52,548 nt of DNA from an uncultured Bacteroidales bacterium (GTDB taxonomy: Bacteria; Bacteroidota; Bacteroidia; Bacteroidales; Bacteroidaceae): positions 1 through 52,548 of the forward strand of contig CAMGOT010000002.1 of NCBI GenBank assembly GCA_946060685.1. The letters are read 5' to 3'. A program made the position numbers and the translations under genes. Shown here piece after piece: positions 33,171 to 41,788 of the stretch (positions are counted from its first letter, which is position 1; every line of letters begins with the position of its first letter). The notes below the pieces were generated by a model, which ran no database searches, was not told the DNA's origin, and saw nothing but the letters and a program-made list of their open reading frames with translations.

Positions 33171-34841
33171 ATGAAACGACAGAGAAAGGTTTGGAACGTT
33201 CTGGCGATGATGGGTGTACTGGCCATCACCGCATTATTTGCATCTTGCGGTTCTTCAGAGAGCAAGAAAGACGAGCAGAAGGTGGACTATCTGGCAGTCC
33301 AGATTGACAAGGACGACAGTTGGAGTATCATTGACGCGAATGGCAACGTGGTCGTCGATCGGGAATACGACAAGGATAATGTCCTGTCGAGCGTCTATGA
33401 CGGTGGAATTTATTGGGTGCAGTCCAATGGCAAGTTCCGCCTGTTCTCCATCGATTCGCCCAAGAAGTCGCTTACGGATGATGAATATGACAAGGTGACT
33501 ATTTTCCGGGAAGGCAGGGCATTTGCATCTGTTACAGGCCAGCCCATTCTGATGCTCGACGAGAAAGGCAATCACCTCAAGACGCTCAGCAAGGATGTGG
33601 CAAGGGCATTCGCATTCTTTGACGGCATGGCACCCTATCAGGACCAGGAAGGAAAATGGGGCTTTCTGAACAAGTCGGGCGACATACAGATTCCAGCAAC
33701 TTATAGTGCCATACATAATTTCGGTTCCGGGGTGTGTTGTGTGTATGCAGATGCAGAAATGACTGCTGTTACGCTGATTGACAAGAAAGGCAATGCCATA
33801 AATTCATGGAGCAAGCAGAAGTACAATCCGCGCCAATTGCCGTCGGAAGGAAAAATTGGAGTGGAGGTTGATGGAGATTCAGAACATCCTTCGGTCGCTT
33901 ACCTGGATGTCAAGGGGAACGAGTTGTTCGGAAAATTTGCAGGCTACAGCACCCCGGAATGCTATTATGGAGGCTATGCCGTTCTCAGAAACTTTATGAC
34001 GGAAGAATATACCGTCATAAACGATAAGGGCGAGAAGATGATAAGAAGCGGCAAGTATAAATCTATCGATAATATGGGCAATGCCACCTTTGGCGTGAAG
34101 AAAGGCGAAAAGTATGGAGTAGTAGACGCCGAGGACAATGCCTTGGTGGATTTTGACTATGATGGCATCTGTCCTCTTCGCCTGGGCGAGAACTACATCA
34201 TGATATCAGGCAATTATTTTGTGGTGGTTACTCCCAAAGGAGAAGAAATCAAGAAAGCCGAATTTAGGAATTTTAATTTAGGAGGCACTTCGGGATATGC
34301 AGAATATGTTGATTTACAGGCAATTGCCGATACGTTTACGCAGGATGTAAGTACAAAGGGAGTGGTGTGTTGCAACGGACAAGAAGACATGGCATCCATA
34401 GCCAAGAGCCTGAAACTTGAATTGGATTCCGTGTCACCCTACGCGTCGTCCGTTTCAACTTCTTTCCATACATCCTGGTGTACCATGGAACGAATTCTGC
34501 ATTTCACAGGAATACTGAAGAATGAATTATTCCATGAAGAAACATCCAATGATGGCTGGTTTGAATATACGACGCAAGTGTCGGACGGATTTGAATGGAA
34601 TCCTGACGCCAAACTTGAGCGGATGGTCGTGTCGGTGAATATCCCGAAAGAGTATAACGAGGCTTTTATTTCGTGCGTGAAGAAAAGCATTCTTGCCAAA
34701 GGGTTCACTCAAAGTGACTACGATGGCGAGTTTCTCTGCGGTTCGGGCGACAATGCAAAGCGTATCATCATTAACAGTGAATATGACACGGATGAGGTCA
34801 GCATGGATTTTTTCATCCACAACAATACCGATGACGAATAA
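33171..34841 (+). CDS. WG-repeat lipoprotein (556 aa)
   Basis: The track ORF begins at 33096, but ATG 33171 (MKRQRKVWNVLAMMGVLAIT) starts a lipoprotein signal with lipobox FASC (Cys26). At least five WG-type beta repeats follow in the first 380 residues, for example DDSWSIIDANGNVVVDREYD, KWGFLNKSGDIQIPATYS and KYGVVDAEDNALVDFDYDG. Such repeats build a beta-propeller or solenoid-like surface protein for binding, with no catalytic motif. The final 170 residues are a separate alpha/beta domain that I do not recognise. The gene has a consensus promoter and is followed after 103 nt by a Sel1-repeat gene on the same strand, without a terminator between them; they are probably co-transcribed. Confidence 0.82.
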   Translation: MKRQRKVWNVLAMMGVLAITALFASCGSSESKKDEQKVDYLAVQIDKDDSWSIIDANGNVVVDREYDKDNVLSSVYDGGIYWVQSNGKFRLFSIDSPKKSLTDDEYDKVTIFREGRAFASVTGQPILMLDEKGNHLKTLSKDVARAFAFFDGMAPYQDQEGKWGFLNKSGDIQIPATYSAIHNFGSGVCCVYADAEMTAVTLIDKKGNAINSWSKQKYNPRQLPSEGKIGVEVDGDSEHPSVAYLDVKGNELFGKFAGYSTPECYYGGYAVLRNFMTEEYTVINDKGEKMIRSGKYKSIDNMGNATFGVKKGEKYGVVDAEDNALVDFDYDGICPLRLGENYIMISGNYFVVVTPKGEEIKKAEFRNFNLGGTSGYAEYVDLQAIADTFTQDVSTKGVVCCNGQEDMASIAKSLKLELDSVSPYASSVSTSFHTSWCTMERILHFTGILKNELFHEETSNDGWFEYTTQVSDGFEWNPDAKLERMVVSVNIPKEYNEAFISCVKKSILAKGFTQSDYDGEFLCGSGDNAKRIIINSEYDTDEVSMDFFIHNNTDDE

Positions 34842-34859
34842 TTAAAGTTCAGGAAAATC

Positions 34860-34919
34860 GACCTGCACGGTTGGAAGCATTCCATGAACGACACGGTTTT
34901 TCCACTCTGTGTCTTTAGG
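34860..34919 (+). repeat. Copy B of a post-gene repeat
   Basis: GACCTGCACGGTTGGAAGC to CTGTGTCTTTAGG lies 19 nt after the WG gene stop and resembles 17370-17428. See the first copy. Confidence 0.4.
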
Positions 34920-34944
34920 TAACGTCTAAAAAAAATACAAAATC

Positions 34945-36339
34945 ATGAAAATACGACAATTTATCATGCTGCTGGCAGTCGTCATGTCGGCCACTGCTGC
35001 CTATGCCCAAGGATATGAGCTGAGCAGGGCTAAAATTCTGATAGATGCAGGCGACTATAAGGAAGCCGCCATTACCCTGCGTCCTCTGGCCGACAACGGC
35101 AATGCCGAAGCGCAGTACCTGGCCTCTCAACTGTTTGCGGAAGGAAAGGGAGTGATGAAGAGCGAGGAGCAGGCAGAGCGCTATATGCTCTTGTCGGCAA
35201 AGAACGGATATGTTCCTGCCATGGAGGAGTATAGCGATATGGCGTATAAGAAACAGGACTATCCTGCCGCCTACAAATGGATGAAGGCCGCCAACGACCA
35301 GGATTCAACCACCTATCGGAAATTCTGCATCGGATTGTACACCTACCGCGGACAAGGGGTGGAGAGCGATAAAGTGAAGGGATGGAAGATGATGTACAAG
35401 AACAAGGAAACGGTGGAATGGAGGAATGAGGCGGTGGAAAACTGTCACGAAGAGTTCTATCGCCACATCATCGACACTTCGCTTGAGCATCCGCAAGATA
35501 TGCGAACGAACCTTGAGACAGTATATGCCGAAGGACTGGGAAAGCCGGAATGGGTGGACGAAGTGAGCGATTACTTCTTTGAGCAACTTGCCACGCTACC
35601 GTTTGAACAGCAAACAGCCCATTTTAATGTATGGAAGGCCAAGTTCGGATCCTATATTTCTGTGTATGTGTATGCCATGATGAACGAGAAAGGCATCGGC
35701 ACAGATCGAAATCACAATGAGGCCTACGTTTACGCCAGTCTGCTGTTCAGCCGCGACCTCAACCAGTTTCCCTTGATGAAAAAGGGTACGGAAAGCATTG
35801 TCTATGCTTATGAGGCAGGGCAGCGCGTCATGGACAACTATAAGGTGACATCCGTAGAAAATGGCCAGGTGACGCTTGACAGCACATGCGACGGGGAGAA
35901 CACCTTCACCCCGCAGCAGTTGGCTGACAAGGAGGTGAAACTATGGTTGGCGAAGGACAGATATGCCAAGAAGAAACGCAATATCAAGGTGGCTTCCCGC
36001 GCTCCGCAGATAGAAGTCCTGGAAGCTACCACATCCTTTTCTGAAGAAACACTTGAAGTGAAATTACAGGTCAGGCTGAAGGCTATGAACAAGTGCCAGT
36101 TCGATGCAAGCAATGCGCAACTTCTCACGGCATCCGGCAGGAAAATCAATGGCCGAGTAAGCGTGTGGGGCCTAAACACCATAGGTTCCCAGAATAATAT
36201 TCTCATGCCAGGAACTATAGCTTACGTAACCCTCCGTTTCCCTGGATTGCGGAATAGACAAGAGATACAGGAAGCCTCATGTTTCGTGAAGACCAACTAT
36301 GGCTATGGCAAGATTATGGCTTTGGATTTCGCCTTTTGA
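34945..36339 (+). CDS. Sel1-repeat secreted protein (464 aa)
   Basis: Signal peptide MKIRQFIMLLAVVMSATAAYAQ. Residues about 23-130 contain Sel1-like/TPR-type helical repeats (AAITLRPLADNGNAEAQYLASQLFAEGKGV, AERYMLLSAKNGYVPAMEEYSDMAY, AAYKWMKAANDQD). More degenerate helical repeats continue to about 290. The last 150 residues form a beta-rich domain (VKLQVRLKAMNKCQFDASN, NILMPGTIAYVTLRFPG) resembling an Ig fold. Sel1 repeats usually make protein-binding scaffolds, so this periplasmic protein probably works with the preceding WG lipoprotein. That partnership is inferred from order and spacing only. A good terminator follows. Confidence 0.8.
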   Translation: MKIRQFIMLLAVVMSATAAYAQGYELSRAKILIDAGDYKEAAITLRPLADNGNAEAQYLASQLFAEGKGVMKSEEQAERYMLLSAKNGYVPAMEEYSDMAYKKQDYPAAYKWMKAANDQDSTTYRKFCIGLYTYRGQGVESDKVKGWKMMYKNKETVEWRNEAVENCHEEFYRHIIDTSLEHPQDMRTNLETVYAEGLGKPEWVDEVSDYFFEQLATLPFEQQTAHFNVWKAKFGSYISVYVYAMMNEKGIGTDRNHNEAYVYASLLFSRDLNQFPLMKKGTESIVYAYEAGQRVMDNYKVTSVENGQVTLDSTCDGENTFTPQQLADKEVKLWLAKDRYAKKKRNIKVASRAPQIEVLEATTSFSEETLEVKLQVRLKAMNKCQFDASNAQLLTASGRKINGRVSVWGLNTIGSQNNILMPGTIAYVTLRFPGLRNRQEIQEASCFVKTNYGYGKIMALDFAF

Positions 36340-36404
36340 TGTTGCACTGTTGACGATAGCAAGTTAGCATCCTCCTGCAGGACGCTTATTCACTATCGCT
36401 GTTT

Positions 36405-36464
36405 TGCCTGGAAAGCAGTAGGCCGCATGCTTCGGCACACTGCCTTCCAGGCATTGTTTTTTCC
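36405..36464 (+). terminator. Terminator of the WG/Sel1 unit
   Basis: TGCCTGGAAAGCAGT (36405-36419) pairs with ACTGCCTTCCAGGCA (36439-36453), with one A-C-type mismatch, and is followed by TTGTTTTTTCC. It is about 65 nt downstream of the Sel1 stop. Confidence 0.82.
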
Positions 36465-36670
36465 GGTCTACGGTTGCCGAAGGGAAAGGTGATGCCAAGC
36501 AACACACTGGACAACACATTACACCACCACAGCTGCCCCTACTAGGGCGTGCCTTTAATGCACATTATCAACAGCGGTAACAACTTGCGAAACGAGACTA
36601 ATATTATAAAGAGGAGTTGTATGGCATCAACGCGTGGTTGCATGAACGCTTGCATTTGGATGGCCTACAC
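36465..36670. other. Spacer between convergent units
   Basis: No gene, repeat or conserved motif is visible between the two terminators. Confidence 0.6.
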
Positions 36671-36717
36671 AAAAAAATCAGCTCCGCATCATCCGACGGT
36701 CGGATGATGCGGAGCTG
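36671..36717 (-). terminator. Terminator of the OB-repeat secreted protein gene
   Basis: CAGCTCCGCATCATCCGA pairs with TCGGATGATGCGGAGCTG (36679-36717), an 18-bp perfect stem. On the minus strand it is followed by ATTTTTTT. It lies 35 nt past the stop codon. Confidence 0.9.
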
Positions 36718-36752
36718 TTATGACGAGACATCACTAAAGGATGCCGGTGCTT

Positions 36753-39512
36753 TTAGAAGAGCACTTTTTTGCCGTTTACGATGTAGAGTCCCTGAGTAGC
36801 ACGACTCACGCGACGTCCTGCGAGGTCGAAGATCGGAGTCTGGCTGGACTGGCCGAGAACATTGTTGATGCCAACGGGCTTCGTTTGGCCGTTGAGGGAG
36901 TAGATATAGTTGCCCTTGTTCAGCTCGTGCGTGCCGTTGAAGTCGCAAAGTTCACCGTATACCACCACTTCATCGCCAAGTTTCAGATAGTCCTCGACAG
37001 TGATATCCTCGCCGTTGATACCATAACCCTGGTAGACCTCCAGCTGGTTTTCCTCAGTGCCATCATCGCTGATGAAATAGATGGCGTTGGTATATTTTCC
37101 TGCGATGGACTGAATCTTGCTGACCTTACCCACGACGAATACCTTCTTGCTGAGGTCGCTGAGGGGATCGACAATCAGTTCATGAGCCTGTGCCACGGTG
37201 TAAGCCGTCTCGGGGGTGTTGCTGATGTCCTTCAGTTCAACTTCGCTGCCCACGAGTTCAACGTCGGTGACGATGACATTCACGTACTTGCCGCTGCTGG
37301 CATACATGGCAAAGCCCGTGATATCATAGGTGCTGCCATTGGAGAGGAGGGCCTTCAGTTCGTCGGCGGGATAGACGATGGAGCCGATGGCGGTTTCGGC
37401 ACCTTCCACCGTGACGTTGTAATAGTTGCCGGAGATATTGAGCGTTCCGCGGAACTTGATGAAGTCGATTTCAGGACTTGCCACCCAATCGTCGAGATCA
37501 GCACCCGTCATGACGGTAGGTGAGGGGTAGTTGACAGTCTCCTCGCCCAGTTTGGTCAGCGTAGCACTGCTGAACTGGTTGAAGCCTGCATAGGTGGAGA
37601 GTGCGCCCTCTACCTTCACCTTGTCGCCCACGGCGGCAGAGCCCTCGGTGTATGCCAGGGTCTTGAAGCAATAGATATAGCCGGTGGCATCTCCCAATAC
37701 GATGCTGGAACTGTTGGCGGCCACTACGGTGCCTTCCACCACGGCCTCTGTTCCGGCCTCGGCAGCCAGAGCCTCTGCTACGGTCATGGTCTTGATGTCG
37801 CCAGGCTCGTCGCCGCCTGCAGCTTCCACATTGGTGACAATGACATTCACATACTTCCCGCTGCTGACATACATGGCAAAGCCCGTGATATCATAGGTGC
37901 TGCCATTCGTCAGCTGAGCCTTCAGTTCGTCGGCGGGATAGACGATGGAGCCGATAGCGGTCTCGGCACCTTCCACCGTGACGTTGTAATAGTTGCCGGA
38001 GACGTTGAGCGTTCCGCGGAACTTGATAAAGTCGATCTTGGGACTTGCCACCCATGCGTCGAGATCAGCACCTGCCATGACGGTTGGTGTGGGGTATGCG
38101 ACAGTCTCCTCGCCCAGTTTGGTCAGCGTAGCACTGCTGAACTGGTTGAAGCCTGCATAGGTGGAGAGTGCGCCCTCTACCTTCACCTTGTCGCCCACGG
38201 CGGCAGAGCCCTCGGTGTATGCCAGGGTCTTGAAGCAATAGATATAGCCGGTGGCATCTCCCAATACGATGCTGGAACTGTTGGTGGCCACTACGGTGCC
38301 TTCCACCACGGCCTCTGTTCCAGCCTCGGCAGCCAAAGCCTCTGCTACGGTCATGGTCTTGCTGTCGCCAGGCTCATCGCCACCACCAGGCTCGTCGCCG
38401 CCTGCAGCCTCCACGTTGGTGACAATGACATTCACGTACTTCCCGCTGCTGGCATACATGGCAAAGCCCGTGATATCATAGGTGCTGCCATTCGTCAGCT
38501 GAGCCTTCAGTTCGTCGGCGGGATAGACGATGGAGCCGATAGCGGTCTCGGCACCTTCCACCGTGACGTTGTAATAGTTGCCGGAGACGTTGAGCGTTCC
38601 GCGGAACTTGATAAAGTCGATCTTGGGACTTGCCACCCATGCGTCGAGATCAGCACCTGCCATGACGGTTGGTGTGGGGTATGCGACAGTCTCCTCGCCC
38701 AGTTTGGTCAGCGTAGCACTGCTGAACTGGTTGAAGCCTGCATAGGTGGAGAGTGCGCCCTCTACCTTCACCTTGTCGCCCACGGCGGCAGAGCCCTCGG
38801 TGTATGCCAGGGTCTTGAAGCAATAGATATAGCCGGTGGCATCTCCCAATACGATGCTGGAACTGTTGGTGGCCACTACGGTGCCTTCCACCACGGCCTC
38901 TGTTCCAGCCTCGGCAGCGAGTGCCTCTGCTACGGTCATGGTCTTGATGTCGCCAGGTTCGTCGCCGCCACCAGGCTCTTCTCCACTCTGCGTCTTGACT
39001 AACGAGGCATCATCGATGATGGCGTTGGCCTTTGCTTTTTTTGATACCATGACAAGGATGGCAAGGCGTCCCTGCTGCTCAAGGGTGAAGGAGTACTCCA
39101 CCTTTGTCCATTCATTGCCGACGCTGCATTCGGTACCATAAATGTAAGAATTGGAGTCAGCCTTGTCGTTCTCGTCGACAGGCACGTAGCCCGGCCTTAC
39201 GTTTGTGGCCGCCTCTGCGTCGGCACTCTTTACATAGAAAGTGAAGAGGTAGGTTCCGGCCTCCAAGGTGAGTTCCTTATACGCCATGCGCTTGTTGCTG
39301 CTGGCTTTCGCAGCCTCCACGGCGTATTGTCCGTCATGGGCATCGGTGCTTTGTGTGAGAGTAGCACTGGATGCCGAAGAGGCAGACTTCCAGTTGACGG
39401 GCAGACCATCATCGGTCCAACTCTCGAAATCGCCGTTCTCCAGCAGGTTGCTCTGGGCACTCATGGAAAGAGCGGAGAGCACTGTGGCAAGAAAGAGTAG
39501 AAATTTCTTCAT
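36753..39512 (-). CDS. Secreted protein with CBM-like N-domain and tandem OB-fold-like repeats (919 aa)
   Basis: Signal peptide MKKFLLFLATVLSALSMSAQ. Residues 21-175 resemble a carbohydrate-binding jelly roll (NLLENGDFESWTDDG... LVKTQSG). Then three repeats of about 185 residues, starting KTMTVAEALAAEAGTEAVVEGTV near 190, 385 and 574. They are nearly identical and joined by EPGGGDEP-like linkers. A further OB-fold-like domain follows at about 760-885 (TVAQAHELIVDPLSDL, KVFVVGKVSKIQSIAG; DUF6359-like). The C-terminus IFDLAGRRVSRATQGLYIVNGKKVLF is a short T9SS-type sorting tail. The repeats share the pattern of bacterial OB-fold domains of secreted nucleases, but no nuclease motif is present. 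The protein is probably exported to the surface and binds a polymer. Confidence 0.8.
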   Translation of the reverse strand: MKKFLLFLATVLSALSMSAQSNLLENGDFESWTDDGLPVNWKSASSASSATLTQSTDAHDGQYAVEAAKASSNKRMAYKELTLEAGTYLFTFYVKSADAEAATNVRPGYVPVDENDKADSNSYIYGTECSVGNEWTKVEYSFTLEQQGRLAILVMVSKKAKANAIIDDASLVKTQSGEEPGGGDEPGDIKTMTVAEALAAEAGTEAVVEGTVVATNSSSIVLGDATGYIYCFKTLAYTEGSAAVGDKVKVEGALSTYAGFNQFSSATLTKLGEETVAYPTPTVMAGADLDAWVASPKIDFIKFRGTLNVSGNYYNVTVEGAETAIGSIVYPADELKAQLTNGSTYDITGFAMYASSGKYVNVIVTNVEAAGGDEPGGGDEPGDSKTMTVAEALAAEAGTEAVVEGTVVATNSSSIVLGDATGYIYCFKTLAYTEGSAAVGDKVKVEGALSTYAGFNQFSSATLTKLGEETVAYPTPTVMAGADLDAWVASPKIDFIKFRGTLNVSGNYYNVTVEGAETAIGSIVYPADELKAQLTNGSTYDITGFAMYVSSGKYVNVIVTNVEAAGGDEPGDIKTMTVAEALAAEAGTEAVVEGTVVAANSSSIVLGDATGYIYCFKTLAYTEGSAAVGDKVKVEGALSTYAGFNQFSSATLTKLGEETVNYPSPTVMTGADLDDWVASPEIDFIKFRGTLNISGNYYNVTVEGAETAIGSIVYPADELKALLSNGSTYDITGFAMYASSGKYVNVIVTDVELVGSEVELKDISNTPETAYTVAQAHELIVDPLSDLSKKVFVVGKVSKIQSIAGKYTNAIYFISDDGTEENQLEVYQGYGINGEDITVEDYLKLGDEVVVYGELCDFNGTHELNKGNYIYSLNGQTKPVGINNVLGQSSQTPIFDLAGRRVSRATQGLYIVNGKKVLF
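37240..38950 (-). repeat. Three tandem in-gene repeats
   Basis: The unit marker GCCTCTGCTACGGTCATGG begins at 37771, 38338 and 38923, spacing 567 and 585 bp; the 18-bp difference is an extra linker (six codons, PGGGDE). Units 1 and 2 are nearly identical at DNA level, while unit 3 (promoter-distal) has more changes (VAANSSS, NYPSPTVMTG). This indicates recent duplication or gene conversion and possible copy-number variation. Confidence 0.88.
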
Positions 39513-39586
39513 AGTGTAAAAAAAGTGGTTTTATTATGGGTTGTTGGTTTTGTTGCCGATGTTTCCTCGTTTTAGGATTTCCAACT

Positions 39587-39595
39587 GCAAAATTA
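39587..39595 (-). promoter_or_regulatory. Candidate -7 element for the OB-repeat gene
   Basis: TAATTTTGC on the minus strand, about 75 bp before the ATG at 39512. No clear TTTG at -33. Confidence 0.5.
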
Positions 39596-39714
39596 AGGTT
39601 TTATTTTCAGTTATGGCCATTCTGACATGAAGAAAACATGAAATCTTGCAACATGGGCATGGGTTTTGCCTGATGTTACGGCTCGAAATAGAAGGAGAGT
39701 GCATTGACTACGCT

Positions 39715-39764
39715 TGACAGCCCGCTTCCAAATGGCTTTCCGGCCAATTGGAAACGGGCTGTCA
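39715..39764. terminator. Stable hairpin after the POT transporter gene
   Basis: TGACAGCCCGCTTCCAA pairs with TTGGAAACGGGCTGTCA (39715-39731 with 39748-39764), with one mismatch. It lies 55 nt after the transporter stop on the minus strand, but no T-run follows; it may stop transcription weakly or protect the mRNA end. The interval 39513-39819 has no other feature besides the promoter element at 39587. Confidence 0.5.
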
Positions 39765-39819
39765 GTTCACTCCCCCTGCATTATGGGGAGGGGGCATTTT
39801 CAATTCATGCTATAGGATA

Positions 39820-41358
39820 TCAGGACACCTTCTCCAGCTTCTTGAGAATGGAGAAGATGAAAATGGCAGATACAAGACAGATGCCTGCCAGTACACTCCA
39901 GATAACGAAGAGAGGCATATTGGCACCCCACATCAGACCAGGAATCATCACGAGCTGGTTGCCGATAGCGGTAGCGGCAAACCACAGACCCATCATCAGA
40001 CCGGCATACTTGGGAGGAGCCACCTTGCTGACGAAGCTGATGCCGATGGGCGAAAGGAGCAGCTCGGCGAAAGTCAGCACGAGATAGGTGGTGATGAGCC
40101 AGTTGGCATCCACGCGTGCAACTTGCTCTCCAGCCTTGATGGCCTCTGCCTGGTCAACGGGAAGTGCCAGCCCCAGGGAGCCTACTGCCATAAGGCAGAA
40201 AGCGGAGGCTGCCACGAGCATGCCGATACCTATCTTCTTCGGACTGGAAGGCTCCATGCCCTTTCTGCCAAGCCAGGCGAAGAGGGCCACACTCACGGGA
40301 GTGAGGGCCACGACATAGCAGGGATTGAACTGCTGGAAGATGGGGGCCTTTACTTCTGTAGGACCGCTGAGCATACCATATTTCACGTAAAGGAAAGCTG
40401 CGGCAGCAATGATGACAAGTGCAGAAATGCCACGGCCCTTGGAAGTGGAACTTTGGAAAATGCCGAAAAGACCATAGACGATGAAGATGCACGCCACAAG
40501 ATTCGTCACATCGAAGGCCATAGCCTGAACCCCTTCGGAGGTGGTGGCGGTGAAGTCGCGGGCGAAGAGCGTCAGCGTGTTGCCGTTCTGATGGAATGCC
40601 ATCCAGAAGAAGATGACAACGGCAAACACGAGACAAAGGCAGATGATGCGTTCCTTGGTCTCTGCTGCTGACAGTTCAGGCTGGTTGGCATCTGCCTTTT
40701 TCGCTTTGTCGGCCTTCTTGCCTTCCTGTGCGATGACATGCTTATAGGTACCGCTGAAGGCATAATAAATGGCGATGGAGACGATAAGGCTGATGCAGGC
40801 TACGGCAAAGGCAAAATGGTAGGAGTCGGCCTCGCTGATGCCAAGATTTGTCTGTGCATATTCCATCACCTTGATGGCAGCCGTGGGGGCAAACATGGCA
40901 CCGATGTTGATGGCCATATAGAAGAGCGAGAAGCCGCTGTCGCGCTTGTCGGCAAACTTCGGGTCGTCGTACAGACGGCCTACCATAACCTGGAGGTTGC
41001 CCTTGAAAAGACCCGTACCAAGGCTGACGAGAATCAGTGCCAGACCCATGGAAGAGGCGGCAATGAGGTCGCTGCCAAGAGGGAGGGAGAGAATGAGATA
41101 ACCGATGAACATGATGAAAATACCCGTGGTCACCATACGGCCAAAACCGAAGCGGTCAGCAGCGATACCGCCAATGACGGGCAAAAAATAGACCATCATG
41201 AGGAATGTAGAATAAACACCACTGGCGAAACCCGTCTCCCAGCCGAAATTAGCCTGGAGGAAGAGGAGGAATACAGCCAGCATGGTGTAATAGCCAAAAC
41301 GCTCGCCCGTATTGGCCAGCGCGAGAGCCCATAAGCCCTTTGGTTGTCCTTCAAACAT
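39820..41358 (-). CDS. POT/PTR2 family proton-dependent oligopeptide transporter (512 aa)
   Basis: Twelve or more hydrophobic helices with the family signatures: GERFGYY near residue 18, GGIAADRFGFGRMVTTG in the first half, FSLFYMAINIGAMFAPT (PTR2 signature) and FAELLLSPIGISFVSKVAPPKYAGLMMGLW near the end. Typical ExxERF at the start is altered: the first Glu is replaced (ANTGERF), while the second Glu and Arg remain; this may change proton coupling. It imports di- and tripeptides across the inner membrane and so pairs logically with the DPP-IV peptidase elsewhere in the window. The gene stands alone. The region upstream holds a MITE at 41436-41627, and no promoter was identified between them. 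Confidence 0.9.
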   Translation of the reverse strand: MFEGQPKGLWALALANTGERFGYYTMLAVFLLFLQANFGWETGFASGVYSTFLMMVYFLPVIGGIAADRFGFGRMVTTGIFIMFIGYLILSLPLGSDLIAASSMGLALILVSLGTGLFKGNLQVMVGRLYDDPKFADKRDSGFSLFYMAINIGAMFAPTAAIKVMEYAQTNLGISEADSYHFAFAVACISLIVSIAIYYAFSGTYKHVIAQEGKKADKAKKADANQPELSAAETKERIICLCLVFAVVIFFWMAFHQNGNTLTLFARDFTATTSEGVQAMAFDVTNLVACIFIVYGLFGIFQSSTSKGRGISALVIIAAAAFLYVKYGMLSGPTEVKAPIFQQFNPCYVVALTPVSVALFAWLGRKGMEPSSPKKIGIGMLVAASAFCLMAVGSLGLALPVDQAEAIKAGEQVARVDANWLITTYLVLTFAELLLSPIGISFVSKVAPPKYAGLMMGLWFAATAIGNQLVMIPGLMWGANMPLFVIWSVLAGICLVSAIFIFSILKKLEKVS

Positions 41359-41435
41359 AGATTTGTGTGTTTTGGGGGATTGTTAGTGATTGTTTGTTGT
41401 ATTATTGTGTGTTTTTTTATGCGGGGATAATATTT

Positions 41436-41627
41436 AAGGGATGTTCTATAAATTAGTTTTTTATTCATTTAGAAAGTTTTATTATGCTTGGCCACTTTTC
41501 AGCCTCTCGCTTGTATCTTCCTATCCTTCAAACACTTACATAGCCCGCTATGTGCGCGTTTAAAGGATAGGAATCTACTGTGCGATAGTTCGAAAATTGT
41601 CTCAAGCTAATTTATAGAACATCCCTT
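41436..41627. mobile_element. MITE, 192 bp, copy B
   Basis: Terminal inverted repeats AAGGGATGTTCTATAAATTAGTTT (left) and AAGCTAATTTATAGAACATCCCTT (right), 22 of 24 complementary. The interior has the palindrome CATAGCCCGCTATG, the same motif in reverse orientation as copy A, and no coding capacity. Flanking it are ATGCGGGGATAATAT on the left and ATGCGGAGATGATAT on the right, a 15-bp near-direct repeat. No short target duplication as clear as that of copy A is seen. Confidence 0.75.
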
Positions 41628-41788
41628 AATGCGGAGATGATATGCCGGAGGGCTCCACGAAAAAAGAGCGTAGGGGGAACAGTGGCATATGCGCCCCCCC
41701 TTTTTATTGCAAATGGCAAGGTACTTTTTTTTGAGAGGGTTAATTCCTGCGGAGATTTCCCGTCAGGAAATGAAAACCGGGAGTATTC

